A stretch of DNA of 64,000 nt. Origin: Agarophyton chilense (Eukaryota > Rhodophyta > Florideophyceae > Gracilariales > Gracilariaceae). Shown piece after piece: positions 20,912 through 29,812 of the stretch. The translations under genes and the position numbers were made by a program. A model generated the notes under the pieces. The model searched no databases. It was not told the DNA's origin and saw nothing but the letters and a program-made list of their open reading frames with translations. The stretch covers positions 1,302,001-1,366,000 of the forward strand of contig JARGXX010000088.1 of NCBI GenBank assembly GCA_030374765.1. Reading direction: 5' to 3'. The stretch's first letter is position 1, and the number at the start of each line of letters is the position of its first letter.

Positions 20912-22335
20912 TGAAAGAAGTGCAGCACATCGCCGATTGTATGGGATACTATCTCTATACGAGGACATCGATCTACATAGGCGACAGGAAGCGAACTGAA
21001 GCAAATGGAGTGGCTGGAGACCGTCGTGTGCTACAAAAGGGTCTCCTAAAGTGCGAGAAGTACAACTCGAAGCAGCCTGGGCGATGCAATTTTTCTCTTA
21101 CTATTAAAACAGTCGGTTCGGACGAAGACGGAGGCAATAAATCCTACGTTGCGGACTTCACAGGGGCTAGACACAATCATAAACCTGAAGAAAGCTGTGG
21201 GGTCAAGAGTCTGGCCCCGAAGATGCGCTCTGAAGCGCTTCACATGACCAACACTCTGAGAATGTCCTTCCAAGATACCTTGAGATACTTGGAGGACAAG
21301 TATAAGAAAGTAATCAATCCGATAGCGGCTCGAAAGCAGCTAGGGTACGCTGGATCGCTAAGCAATCCAAAGGATTTGGAATGCATGAGACTTTGTGGAG
21401 CACTCGTTTCCCTCAACAAAGAACACCCTGGTAACAAGTTCTTTTTCAACTGCGATAGCTCTGGAAGAATGATGTCGGCGTGTTGGACTTTGAAGGAGTG
21501 GCTTAATGACTACGAGGACTACGGAATTGTGCCAGGCATCTCGGTGGATTGTAAGGCTGTGGCAAATCGGTTTGGATATCCGTTGTTTACAATCAATGGG
21601 AGGTCAAATGATGGGTTCACGCTAACGTTATTCATGGGTTTCATTGCCGGAGAGAGGGAAGAGGATTTCGTTCAGGTACTTTCGCGTTTCAAGTCCATTA
21701 TCCTGTTCTCTTCGGCAATGATAACTATGGACCAGAGCGTCCCATGTATTAACGCGACGGAGAAGGTCTTTGATACATCTTTCATATCGCTTGACGAGTG
21801 GCATCTAAATCAAAACCAGATGAAGAACGTCACTTCGTGGTGTGGAAAGATTGGAGGGAGCACATGGTGTGATGTTATGTCCCGAGACCTCTTCAACTTG
21901 AGAAGGTCGAGAAGTATATCCAGTTTTGTGTGTAGAAGAGAAGCGTTCGAACGACAATACTTTTACGGTTTCCGACGCAACCCTCCGCTTTGGTTCAAGT
22001 ACCTCTACCACTCCAAACCGCACATGTTAGTGGTCTGTTTCAGAGATGCAGCAGTACCGAAGAGGTATCTTTTTCAGGGTACAGGCTACACGGAGGCATC
22101 TAACTCTGGCTACCGAGCATACATTCTGTCGAAGAAGGTGCCTTTCTCTAAGATCCCTTATGAAATGCTTCGACTGACAAGAAAAAGGAGAGTTGAAAGG
22201 CGATCCTCACACCTCAGATCCCTTACTCCGCTCAGCTCGCGTCATAGATCAATCCGAGACACACAACTCCCTATTCCCCCCAGTTCTGAACTATATGATC
22301 AACGAGTACACCAGTTACGCGCTCTTGAAGTTTAA
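20911..22335 (+). CDS. MULE transposase (MuDRA-like) core ORF
   Basis: This is 474 codons. Residues ~1-95 form a second C/HNH zinc module (LLKCEKYNSKQPGRCNF, then FTGARHNHKPE). Residues ~200-330 match the MULE transposase catalytic region: GISVDCKAVANRFGYPL contains the first catalytic Asp, INGRSNDGFTLTLFMGFIAGEREEDF follows, and ITMDQSVPCINATEKVF holds the second Asp. The usual C-x2-H motif near the third acidic residue reads DEWHLNQNQ, so the Cys is replaced by Asp. It catalyses cut-and-paste movement by binding the TIRs. The frame ends at 22335, but recognisable protein continues in another frame, so the C-terminus is frameshifted. The ATG overlaps the previous stop by one base. Confidence 0.8.
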   Translation: MKEVQHIADCMGYYLYTRTSIYIGDRKRTEANGVAGDRRVLQKGLLKCEKYNSKQPGRCNFSLTIKTVGSDEDGGNKSYVADFTGARHNHKPEESCGVKSLAPKMRSEALHMTNTLRMSFQDTLRYLEDKYKKVINPIAARKQLGYAGSLSNPKDLECMRLCGALVSLNKEHPGNKFFFNCDSSGRMMSACWTLKEWLNDYEDYGIVPGISVDCKAVANRFGYPLFTINGRSNDGFTLTLFMGFIAGEREEDFVQVLSRFKSIILFSSAMITMDQSVPCINATEKVFDTSFISLDEWHLNQNQMKNVTSWCGKIGGSTWCDVMSRDLFNLRRSRSISSFVCRREAFERQYFYGFRRNPPLWFKYLYHSKPHMLVVCFRDAAVPKRYLFQGTGYTEASNSGYRAYILSKKVPFSKIPYEMLRLTRKRRVERRSSHLRSLTPLSSRHRSIRDTQLPIPPSSELYDQRVHQLRALEV

Positions 22336-23418
22336 AGAGCTCAGTATAGTTCCGTCGAAGTCCTACGCAGTTCTAAGCGCAACATTAGTAGACATCGAAG
22401 CTGTGGAATGGCGTGAGGTGGTACAAGATGGGAGCTATGTTGGCCCTGTGGCGAAGTTCGAGTTAAGGTGGAGAAAAGAGTATGCCGCAGCGTCCAACCT
22501 TTTCCGCAACCAAATCCGCCATCATCTTTACATTCCTTTGCGAATTCATCGCCAGTACTACCCATCACTGTGCTTTTCGCTTGCAGAGTAAGTGGCAGTG
22601 GCACAGAAGCGAAGAGAAACCTGGAAGTGCGCTGCAGCTGTAGAAACAGCATCACGATGGGTTTCCCATGGCGTCATGTATTTCGGTGCGCGATGGTGTA
22701 TGGGGAGGAGGTTCTACGTCAGCCGCGGTTTAAGGTAGTACTCTCGGAGTACATTGCAATCGACAAATTGTTTGATACGTAGTGGAAGAGAAACTTCGAG
22801 GAGTGGAACATTTCGAGAGTGTCCAATATTCGTCAAACTGCCGGTGTGATTGATGCAGATGCGTTAAAGTCGAAGCTCTTGCCCATTGATGGGGAGGAAG
22901 ACAACAATGCAGAGATTAGTGATCTGGTAACCGGAAATTCGGATGTAGAGCTTCAGAACTACGGCCGTTATTCAGATGGAAAGGCCATGTACGACCATAT
23001 ACATCGCTTGGCTTCGGGCATGGGTAATGTTGCAATTCAAAGAGTACATAGGCTTCTCGAAACAGTGAAGAAAATGCTTCCCGATGGTTCTATTCCTTCA
23101 CTGTTTCTAATAACCAATTATGAACATGAGAGTCTAACCATTTCGGCGGGGACCAACCACTTCGATTCCTCATCGGTTGATCAAATCGACTTATCCAAAA
23201 TCCTACCACCAATCTCTTCATCTGTTAGGACTTCAAAACGAAAGAAGAGCTTCACTGAGAGATTTACTACCAAAAAGCAACGACATGGTGCTCCAAAGTC
23301 CTACCCTACTGCCGTTTATGGCTCTCAATCTCAAACCATGAGTCTACCGTCCCAATCTGAGATACACAACGCGCAAACCAAAGCAATAGAAATCATTGAA
23401 AGTGTACATCGTAAGTAA
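22283..23418 (+). pseudogene. MULE transposase C-terminal region with SWIM-like motif
   Basis: After the transposase frame is lost, sequence from about 22.28 kb continues in other frames (INEYTSYALLKFKEL, then a region to ~22.78 kb). A SWIM-like zinc motif appears as VRCSCRNS...GFPWRHVF (~22.63-22.68 kb). The usual third Cys before Arg-His is Trp here. A final ~200-codon frame (from 22819, no ATG) is hydrophilic and ends RTSKRKKSF...KKQRHG, a nuclear-localisation-like basic tail, stopping at 23418. This is the expected position for a MULE C-terminus. At least two frame changes and one stop (22780) break it. Confidence 0.6.
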
Positions 23419-23669
23419 AATAGATATAAAAGCAAACCTTCAATATTATGAGTATTAACACTTACAAATTGCCTAACATTTGCTTTCTCTGCGACGTGAT
23501 ACGGCGGCAGAGCGAACTTCACTTCTCGCACAAGACGTGCGTTAAAATGATGTTGAACGAAGAACTGAACCTGGGAGGGACGGATGACTGCTCCACCATC
23601 TAGTCGCACGACTACTTCTCAGCTTCAACGACCCTTTCTTAGGTTCAAATGTCGCGCCATTTTTCTTAG

Positions 23670-23940
23670 CTACATGGCGAGGACTTGCCGCGAGGTGATT
23701 TGGGGAGAAGGAGTTCTAGTTGCGGCCGGCTTGCGCATTGGACGAGGAGAGAGCGAGGACGATGTCGGACGATGTGGACGATGTGTGATTGGCCTGATAC
23801 GCATATGCGCAAAGAGCGCCATGCGATGAGTAGGGGGCCACGGTGCATTATACGGTATCTGAAATGCGGCCAGAATTTTAATTGGTCTAAATCTAGTCTA
23901 TTTCATACATACCAGACGTCGTGTATTTTGGCCTTTTGCC
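23670..23940 (-). repeat. MULE right terminal inverted repeat
   Basis: This 271-bp segment is the inverted partner of 17415-17702 and ends GGCCTTTTGCC at the element boundary. Confidence 0.93.
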
Positions 23941-23949
23941 ACCAACCCC
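23941..23949. repeat. Right 9-bp target-site duplication of the MULE
   Basis: ACCAACCCC is identical to the left copy at 17406-17414. Confidence 0.9.
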
Positions 23950-23979
23950 CGCCGACGGGCTCCGGGGGTCTCGGTCATA

Positions 23980-25277
23980 AAGTCTGTTTCAAAATCATAT
24001 CCCTCGCGCAAATTTTCCAAAAATCGACGTTTTATCTACAGTAAAACTAACAAAATCAGTGTAAAAAAATATGCAAGTAAAAAAACTGTTTCAAAATCAT
24101 AACCTTTATGGCATCCTTTTTATTCCAACACGAGTTCAGTAGTTTAGTTTTGCTCCTCTAGCCTGTATAACACTTATAAAACGCTTTGGCATTGATTCTA
24201 TAAAAGAATTGATAGAATTACAGTCAATTTTTTCCCAGCAATCTTTGATACAATTTTTTAGATCAAAAACTGTATCAAATTGCCTTCCTTGCCCATAAAC
24301 CATTCGGGCCAACAGTCCTCAAATGTTTTCGATAGGGTTGAGGTCAGGAAAGCGCGCAGGCCATTCAATAACCGACATATTTAGACTATTGAACCACTAT
24401 TTCATAGAATTAGACTTATGCACAGGTGAATTATCTTGCTGAAAAATGAATTTTTCTCCGTGCATACAGTATGAAAAAGGTAAAAGATAGTTTTCTAGAA
24501 CCTCAGCATACTTCTCAGAGTTCATTGTAGTTTCAACAAAAGCCATATCAGTTGCTCCTTTCGTGGATATTCCAGCCCAAACCATTACTGATGCGCCTTC
24601 TGAATGCCTCATCACAAATTCCTTCTTTTCTTTTCGTAGATCATGCCAATAAAATTTATAGCAATCTGGACCATCAAGGTTAAACTTTTTTTCGTCGGAA
24701 AAGATAACATTATTCCATCCCGTTTTCCAAAACACCTTTTGAGCACACAATTCAACTCGATTTTTCTTGTGATTATCTTTTAAAAAAAAGTCTTCCTCAT
24801 TTTTGTGTACTTGAACAAGTTTTGACGGTTGACTTTAAGTCATATTGTAGATCTTGATAAAGGCAAATTTAGATTTTTGACAATTTTTCCGCAAGATAAA
24901 GTGTTGTGGCATAGTTCTCGCTTAATTCCATGCTTATCGGCCCGGGATAGTGCCGTAGGACGGCCGGTTAACGCTTTGTTCCGTATTTAGCAGGGTTTTT
25001 GATGAAGTTGCTGATTGTTTTTGGGTTGCGCTTGAGTTTTTGGGCTATATCTGCTGGAATCATACTCTGACCTACTAATTCCATGATTTTCAGCTGGTCA
25101 GAGCGTGTCAGAGGTGCGCCACGAGCCATAATTGAGCGAATGATTGTATAAAGGATATACTTTTGAAACAGTGTTATTGACTTAGTGGTTTTTATTTGTT
25201 GCGAAATGTGCTCTACAGTACGTGAAATGCCTTTTTGGCGCAGTTTTTGTAAAGGGATATATTTTTGAAACGCACTG
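23980..25277 (-). mobile_element. Tc1/mariner element with IR/DR ends
   Basis: This is a 1,298-bp element flanked by TA dinucleotides (23978-23979 and 25278-25279), as expected for Tc1/mariner. The ends are imperfect inverted repeats with a TTTCAAAA(T/A)ATATCCCT-type core. Each end carries an outer and an inner copy of the core about 105 bp apart (outer 23980-24013 and 25244-25277; inner ~24086-24110 and ~25147-25173), the IR/DR layout known from Tc1-like elements such as Sleeping Beauty. The length is typical. The transposase runs on the minus strand and is inactive. Confidence 0.9.
24136..25129 (-). pseudogene. Tc1-like DD34E transposase pseudogene
   Basis: From the ATG at 25129 the frame begins MARGAPLTRSDQLK, followed by a helix-turn-helix (IPADIAQKLKRNPKTISNFI). 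The middle shows VIFSDEKKFNLDGPD with the first catalytic Asp, then SVMVWAGIS. FIFQQDNSPVHKS carries the second Asp, and FPDLNPIEN carries the catalytic Glu exactly 34 residues later, which makes it DD34E (Tc1 clade). Total length (~330 codons) is normal. Stops interrupt it: TAA about 50 codons in, several more between ~24.76 and 24.95 kb, TAG just after the second Asp region, and TGA directly after PIENI. A protein cannot be made, so any past mobility of this copy depended on another source. Confidence 0.88.
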
Positions 25278-25303
25278 TAGTTCTTCTAAGTCACACTCAT
25301 TTC

Positions 25304-25405
25304 GGCTGGCTCTCTCGAGAGCATATCTATTGCTTGTGTCCCCTTGGGTTGTAACCACCCGCGTTGTGTCCTTTTACTTTAACGGATATGACGTGCACAG
25401 TTATG
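25304..25405 (+). repeat. Interspersed repeat, copy B
   Basis: This is the counterpart of 8374-8472 in opposite orientation. It begins about 25 bp right of the Tc1 element, so Tc1 inserted beside or within a longer copy of this repeat. Confidence 0.6.
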
Positions 25406-25814
25406 CAGAAATGATTTATTGCCTATGCGACACATATGCGTTCCAAATCCACCATTGTATGCACTTTCGGCACCTGTGGCACTGTACACGTGGTTTATGT
25501 TCGAACATTCTGCGCTCGAGTGGCTCATAGTACCTATCACTACGAAACAGGGAGGGGGCGCGAACATTTTGCCGGCGGCAAGAATGCAAGTCGATCACTT
25601 TCCCCATCGCACCCGCTATTTACTTGGAAGAATCTCAAACATTGCCAAGCCCGCAAATACCAAACTAAGAGTAACTGCGCTTCATCGCTCATCAACTCTC
25701 AAGCAATTCAGCCTGGGCCTGCTACACATCCATTAAGACAGTTTGTCGCGATAATGACCTCCATCACATCATAATACCTTTCCTTGAATGTAGTTTCAAC
25801 TGCAAAGAACATCA

Positions 25815-28800
25815 ATGCAATCCATGCTTTCTCAACGTCGCTCAAGCGAACAAGCATCCCAATCAATCCACTCAACTCCGTCTCAAATGCGCCTCGAGTC
25901 CGCCTTGCGCCATGCCACTGTCCTGTTTTCAACCACAGCGTTCCAAGAGAATGACGCACGACCAGAGTCCCCTGCACCTTCTCAGCCTATCTCTCGCATC
26001 TCAGAGGCATCTGCAGTGCGCCGGATTTTCTCACGCGAGCCACGTCGTCGCCCAGTTCACAGTCGTCTCGCCGTAGCTGCCAATGCAAAAAATCCACATA
26101 TCATACGCGTATACCATCTTGTCGACTACGGTGTCAATACACGTCCACTCATTCATCGATCTTGGAACATTTCTGACCTTCGAAAAGTTGATGGACTGGG
26201 TCAGCCAGTTTCAGAAAGTGTCTCGTTTGCCTTGCATTTCATCCCTGCCAAAGTGTTCATCTTTCGAACACTGTCTCCAAAGGCCAGAGCATCTTTTCTT
26301 TGGTCCCTTTTACAGACATGTGTTTCAAGGCTCAAACGCGCGCCGCCTGTTCAGCATCTTCGCCTACTCGATTTGCAGACCATGGCTGAAGAATCTCCTG
26401 TTGTCGACGATGGCACCGCCATGAATCAAAGAACTTCAGAAATCTCCCATAAGAGCGTCAATGCATCCGAACGTCAATCCGATGTCCCACCAACACATAC
26501 ATCGGAAGCCTCAACAAAGAGGCACTCCTCTCATACTATTCAATCCAAACGCACTAGTCTGGACGAATCAAAGAACGGTCTCTCTGGACTTGAGCAGAGC
26601 GCGGAATCGAATGCCAGATTAGCTGACGTGCAGACCCAGAATGGTGGGCTCGGGTCTCAAGCAAGACGATTTCAAAAGTTTCCAAGGGCGTTTTCTGAAC
26701 CGAAACTTTCCGACTCAACCCAGAAGCGAAGCGAAACCACGTTACATGATGGATCATCCCAGGAAGCACCGCGTTCAGAGCATGTTCAGGGTAAAGATTC
26801 GTACTTAGAGCAATTAGCTTTTGAAGCAGCTGCCAAGCGCTTTGGGAATAACCGTTCCTTAGCTGCTATTTGCGGCACTGCAGAGATATCAAATTTGGAT
26901 AGCGATCCCAAAGCCTTGTGGTTTGACAACAGAAGAAGACCGAATGAAGCAAATACAAGGAGGCTTATGGAACAAATGCATCTGCGAAGGCCGAGAAAAC
27001 AGACGAAGCTCAAGGACGATGAAAAAGCTGATTTGTTGTACTCTTTGGAGTTGTTTGCAGAGAACACTGAAGGTCATTTGCATGAATTCGGCGAATGGCT
27101 TGAGAGTCATATTCAAAAATTGGAGGTGGAAAACATTCGAGATATTGTTGAGGTTGAGAGCTGCGAGCCGTGTCTCGAGACTACGGCGTGTGGAGCGTCA
27201 ACAGATGGAATTGAGAGAGAAGACCTCCATGATGTACTCATCAAATCGATTACGGCGGTCGGTCCTTGGCTTCGAAAATGTGAAAGCCAATTAGAGCCAT
27301 ACGCCCGTCTGTCACAAGAAACCAACGATTACTTAATGCTTTTGGAAACACAACATGAGAATACTCGAGCACTTCAAGAGCAACTCGATGCTCTTCTGCA
27401 CTCCATATCGTTCACCGATCGAGAACAGGCGCTTGTTGATTATTTGGACGGTGTGCTCGCTGCGAATGAGGAATTTGACTATTCAGAGCTTCTCAAAGTT
27501 ATTCTTATGCTTTCATGGAAATCGAGGGAGATATCGAAACTGAATGAGCTGTCAGGAATGGATGCGGTCACAAATGCACAGCGCTTGATATCTGAGAAGC
27601 GTAACCGTACCTCAAGATCCTTGCTACCAATCTTGAAATCCTGTCTAGAAGATATGTACGCTGAACGTGAAAGAGCTGTTCTTGCCTGTCACGAAGATGG
27701 ATTTGACTCAAATAGACCTTCATATAATGAAGATCGTGTTGAAAAGCTTCGGAAAGGTTTGCTCTGTCTAGCTGCATGTGAGAGCAATGCATTTTCTCAG
27801 GTCATGGATCATTATGTTGAGCTTTCATCTTCATGGACTACAAGCTTTCTTCGCTTCGCAATGCAAAGCGAGCCACCTATTTCTCCAGAGAAAAATGCCT
27901 TGAATGACCGAATGATACGCTTTGCAGAGAGCTTATTGTATGGCTGTCTTGTAGAAAGTCAGTTGGCTTTCAGTCTTTTTTACAATGACTTGCGCGATAA
28001 GGAAATAACGATGCCAACCTTACTTCGAAGACAGCTTCCATCTCCTGAATTCTTACGTGAATTTTTGAAGCGTGCGGGCCTACATGAAGATGATTTTGAG
28101 GCTGGCCTTCACCAGCATTTCTGGCGTTCGTTGGAATTCTTTAGCAAAGGGCTCACCTGCTCTTCTTCACAGTACTTGGAGGAAGTGGTTTTTCGAGTGC
28201 AGCAAAGACTAAGGGGTTTGTATGATGTTTACAAGAAACAGTTTCCCACGGAGGTTTTGAGAGTAGGGATCATGAGGCTGAACAATGAAGCGATAATAGA
28301 AGCTCTGGATAGCTTTCAATCAAAATGTAGGGTGCTATGTAGCACTTCTCAGCGATTGGTAGAGACACACGCAAACGCTGTCTTAACAATGCTATCGGAA
28401 CCACTTGACCTTAGAACATATACGCAAAGGTCGGGTTTTTTCCTTCGTGTGAAGAGAGCTGTAGACCTTGCGAGCGAATTATCTGGGGTTTCCAACGAAA
28501 GTGCACCTGATGTTCAAACTCGTATCAGCGGAGACGACTTCAGTCGTTCGATATGCGAGAAGCTTATTGGTGCAACGCTTCACAGGGCCGAGGAGATTCC
28601 AGCTGTCACTAATGACTGTGTCGAAGATTTGAAGCTGCAGTGCTACGGATATGTGTCCGGAAGAATTGGCGAACCGCCTGGCGAAGAGTATCTCATTCGT
28701 CTAACTCGTTTGGCTGATCGTATTCGGGAACCTATTATGGGCCGATGGATTAACAGGACGATACTAGGAAAGATGTTTAATGAGCTTTTTCAAGACGCAA

Positions 28801-29108
28801 CGAGCGGAAGTCCTGAGAGCTACGTTAAAATGCGAACGTGGGTAGCAAGCTTAAACCCATCTGTCGCAGCGAGTGAAATCCGGGGTGTTGTTCGTTCATC
28901 ATTAGAAGAAGCGGCAAAAACGTGCGCGATTATTCCCTTTTATGACAATTTGATATCTCTCATCAAGGAAAGAGTCGATGAGATACTGCGAAAAAATAGA
29001 CGCAACAAAAATTTCTCCGAGGTGAGACCTTTATTTTGTTCATTCATTGCAGATCTACTTTCGATGCTAAGGATTGAACGAGAATCGTTGCAAAAACTTT
29101 ACAGATGA
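25815..29108 (+). CDS. SEC3: Exocyst complex subunit Sec3 (EXOC1)
   Basis: This is a single 1,097-residue exon from the ATG at 25815. Residues ~60-190 fit the Sec3 PIP2-binding PH-like domain: RRIFSREP...RLAVAAN, HIIRVYHLVDYG, then a W-x-[IL]-x-[DE]-L-[RK]-K-[VI]-D core (WNISDLRKVDG), FALHF and a FLWSLLQTC helix. Residues ~190-340 are Ser/Glu-rich and disordered. From ~345 to 1097 it is helical, beginning with the coiled coil YSLELFAENTEGHLHEFGEWLES...LEVENIRDI that aligns with the Sec3 rod, followed by the C-terminal CorEx-type helical region. Sec3 tethers secretory vesicles to the plasma membrane within the octameric exocyst. The length fits (yeast 1,336, animals ~890). The identification is by pattern, without alignment. 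Confidence 0.72.
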   Translation: MQSMLSQRRSSEQASQSIHSTPSQMRLESALRHATVLFSTTAFQENDARPESPAPSQPISRISEASAVRRIFSREPRRRPVHSRLAVAANAKNPHIIRVYHLVDYGVNTRPLIHRSWNISDLRKVDGLGQPVSESVSFALHFIPAKVFIFRTLSPKARASFLWSLLQTCVSRLKRAPPVQHLRLLDLQTMAEESPVVDDGTAMNQRTSEISHKSVNASERQSDVPPTHTSEASTKRHSSHTIQSKRTSLDESKNGLSGLEQSAESNARLADVQTQNGGLGSQARRFQKFPRAFSEPKLSDSTQKRSETTLHDGSSQEAPRSEHVQGKDSYLEQLAFEAAAKRFGNNRSLAAICGTAEISNLDSDPKALWFDNRRRPNEANTRRLMEQMHLRRPRKQTKLKDDEKADLLYSLELFAENTEGHLHEFGEWLESHIQKLEVENIRDIVEVESCEPCLETTACGASTDGIEREDLHDVLIKSITAVGPWLRKCESQLEPYARLSQETNDYLMLLETQHENTRALQEQLDALLHSISFTDREQALVDYLDGVLAANEEFDYSELLKVILMLSWKSREISKLNELSGMDAVTNAQRLISEKRNRTSRSLLPILKSCLEDMYAERERAVLACHEDGFDSNRPSYNEDRVEKLRKGLLCLAACESNAFSQVMDHYVELSSSWTTSFLRFAMQSEPPISPEKNALNDRMIRFAESLLYGCLVESQLAFSLFYNDLRDKEITMPTLLRRQLPSPEFLREFLKRAGLHEDDFEAGLHQHFWRSLEFFSKGLTCSSSQYLEEVVFRVQQRLRGLYDVYKKQFPTEVLRVGIMRLNNEAIIEALDSFQSKCRVLCSTSQRLVETHANAVLTMLSEPLDLRTYTQRSGFFLRVKRAVDLASELSGVSNESAPDVQTRISGDDFSRSICEKLIGATLHRAEEIPAVTNDCVEDLKLQCYGYVSGRIGEPPGEEYLIRLTRLADRIREPIMGRWINRTILGKMFNELFQDATSGSPESYVKMRTWVASLNPSVAASEIRGVVRSSLEEAAKTCAIIPFYDNLISLIKERVDEILRKNRRNKNFSEVRPLFCSFIADLLSMLRIERESLQKLYR

Positions 29109-29646
29109 CCCGGACATAGTACCTGAAAAAAAAAGCCCGGTCCAGCAATATGTACCCTGCCAGTGCACCATATTAGTCAGCCTAAGGGCTGGCGATGACA
29201 GTTTTACTGCGGTATGCGATAAAGACTGTTTCATTGTAATGAGTATGGGCGAATCATGTTGGAATTGTATATACAAAGAGCCTACCCGGCGTGAAAATTA
29301 CATCTTCGCGTTTTCGTGGGCAGAACATTTAAACTGACGTTTCTGTAGCTACGTCGAGCAAAGAAGGGATACTTGTCTGCAGGTATTAAAAACAGTGGTT
29401 GAGAAGTCTGTTCAACTTTGCAAATGTATCGCATACGATAGTGTTGGGTGTTAAGGTGCCAAAGAAGTGCTAGGTTGTAAAACTTTCTATGACATCAAGA
29501 GAGAGAAGCTTTGTGCTTGTTTTCAAGTGTTCAGTCCCAGGAAGTGAGGACGATTGACAACCGGCCATCCAGAAAGTAAGTTCCGGAGCAAGACACTAAG
29601 ATCAACTCGAAAGTGGTCGGCTCCCATCTCCCTTAGATATTAAGAC

Positions 29647-29680
<34 letters not shown>

Positions 29681-29812
29681 TTCATAACATGTTGTTTGTG
29701 AAATCGCGCTCATGAGCATGTATATTGTTTTATTATGTTGATTCTGGAAAGTTACTTCCCAGCTTCATGGCGGCGGGCTTTTTGTAGCACATGAATTTCT
29801 TTACAAGTATCA
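29109..29812. other. Convergent intergenic spacer with GA microsatellite
   Basis: This is the shared 3' region of SEC3 (+) and PES1 (-). It holds an almost pure (GA)n tract at about 29645-29680 with one interruption. No gene is seen. Confidence 0.7.

Larger units (their letters stand above)
17415..23940 (+). mobile_element. Mutator-like element (MULE) with Ulp1 protease and transposase
   Basis: This is a 6,526-bp element with long terminal inverted repeats (288 bp left, 271 bp right) starting GGCAAAAGGCC, flanked by the 9-bp duplication ACCAACCCC. Inside, on the plus strand, lie in order: a short exon and putative intron, a C48/Ulp1-type cysteine protease, a C/HNH zinc module and acidic linker, a second zinc module fused to a MULE DDE transposase core, and a SWIM-like C-terminal region. 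Plant MULEs with a Ulp1 domain (KI-MULE/Kaonashi types) are the nearest known analogy. The TIRs differ at fewer than about ten positions plus one 17-bp indel, so it inserted fairly recently. It is nevertheless damaged by in-frame stops at 18503 and 19643 and by frame changes near 20.91 kb and 22.3-22.6 kb. Confidence 0.93.

Noticed and set aside
29643-29682. GA tract as a CRISPR-like or satellite array
   Set aside because: It is a simple dinucleotide microsatellite without spacers.
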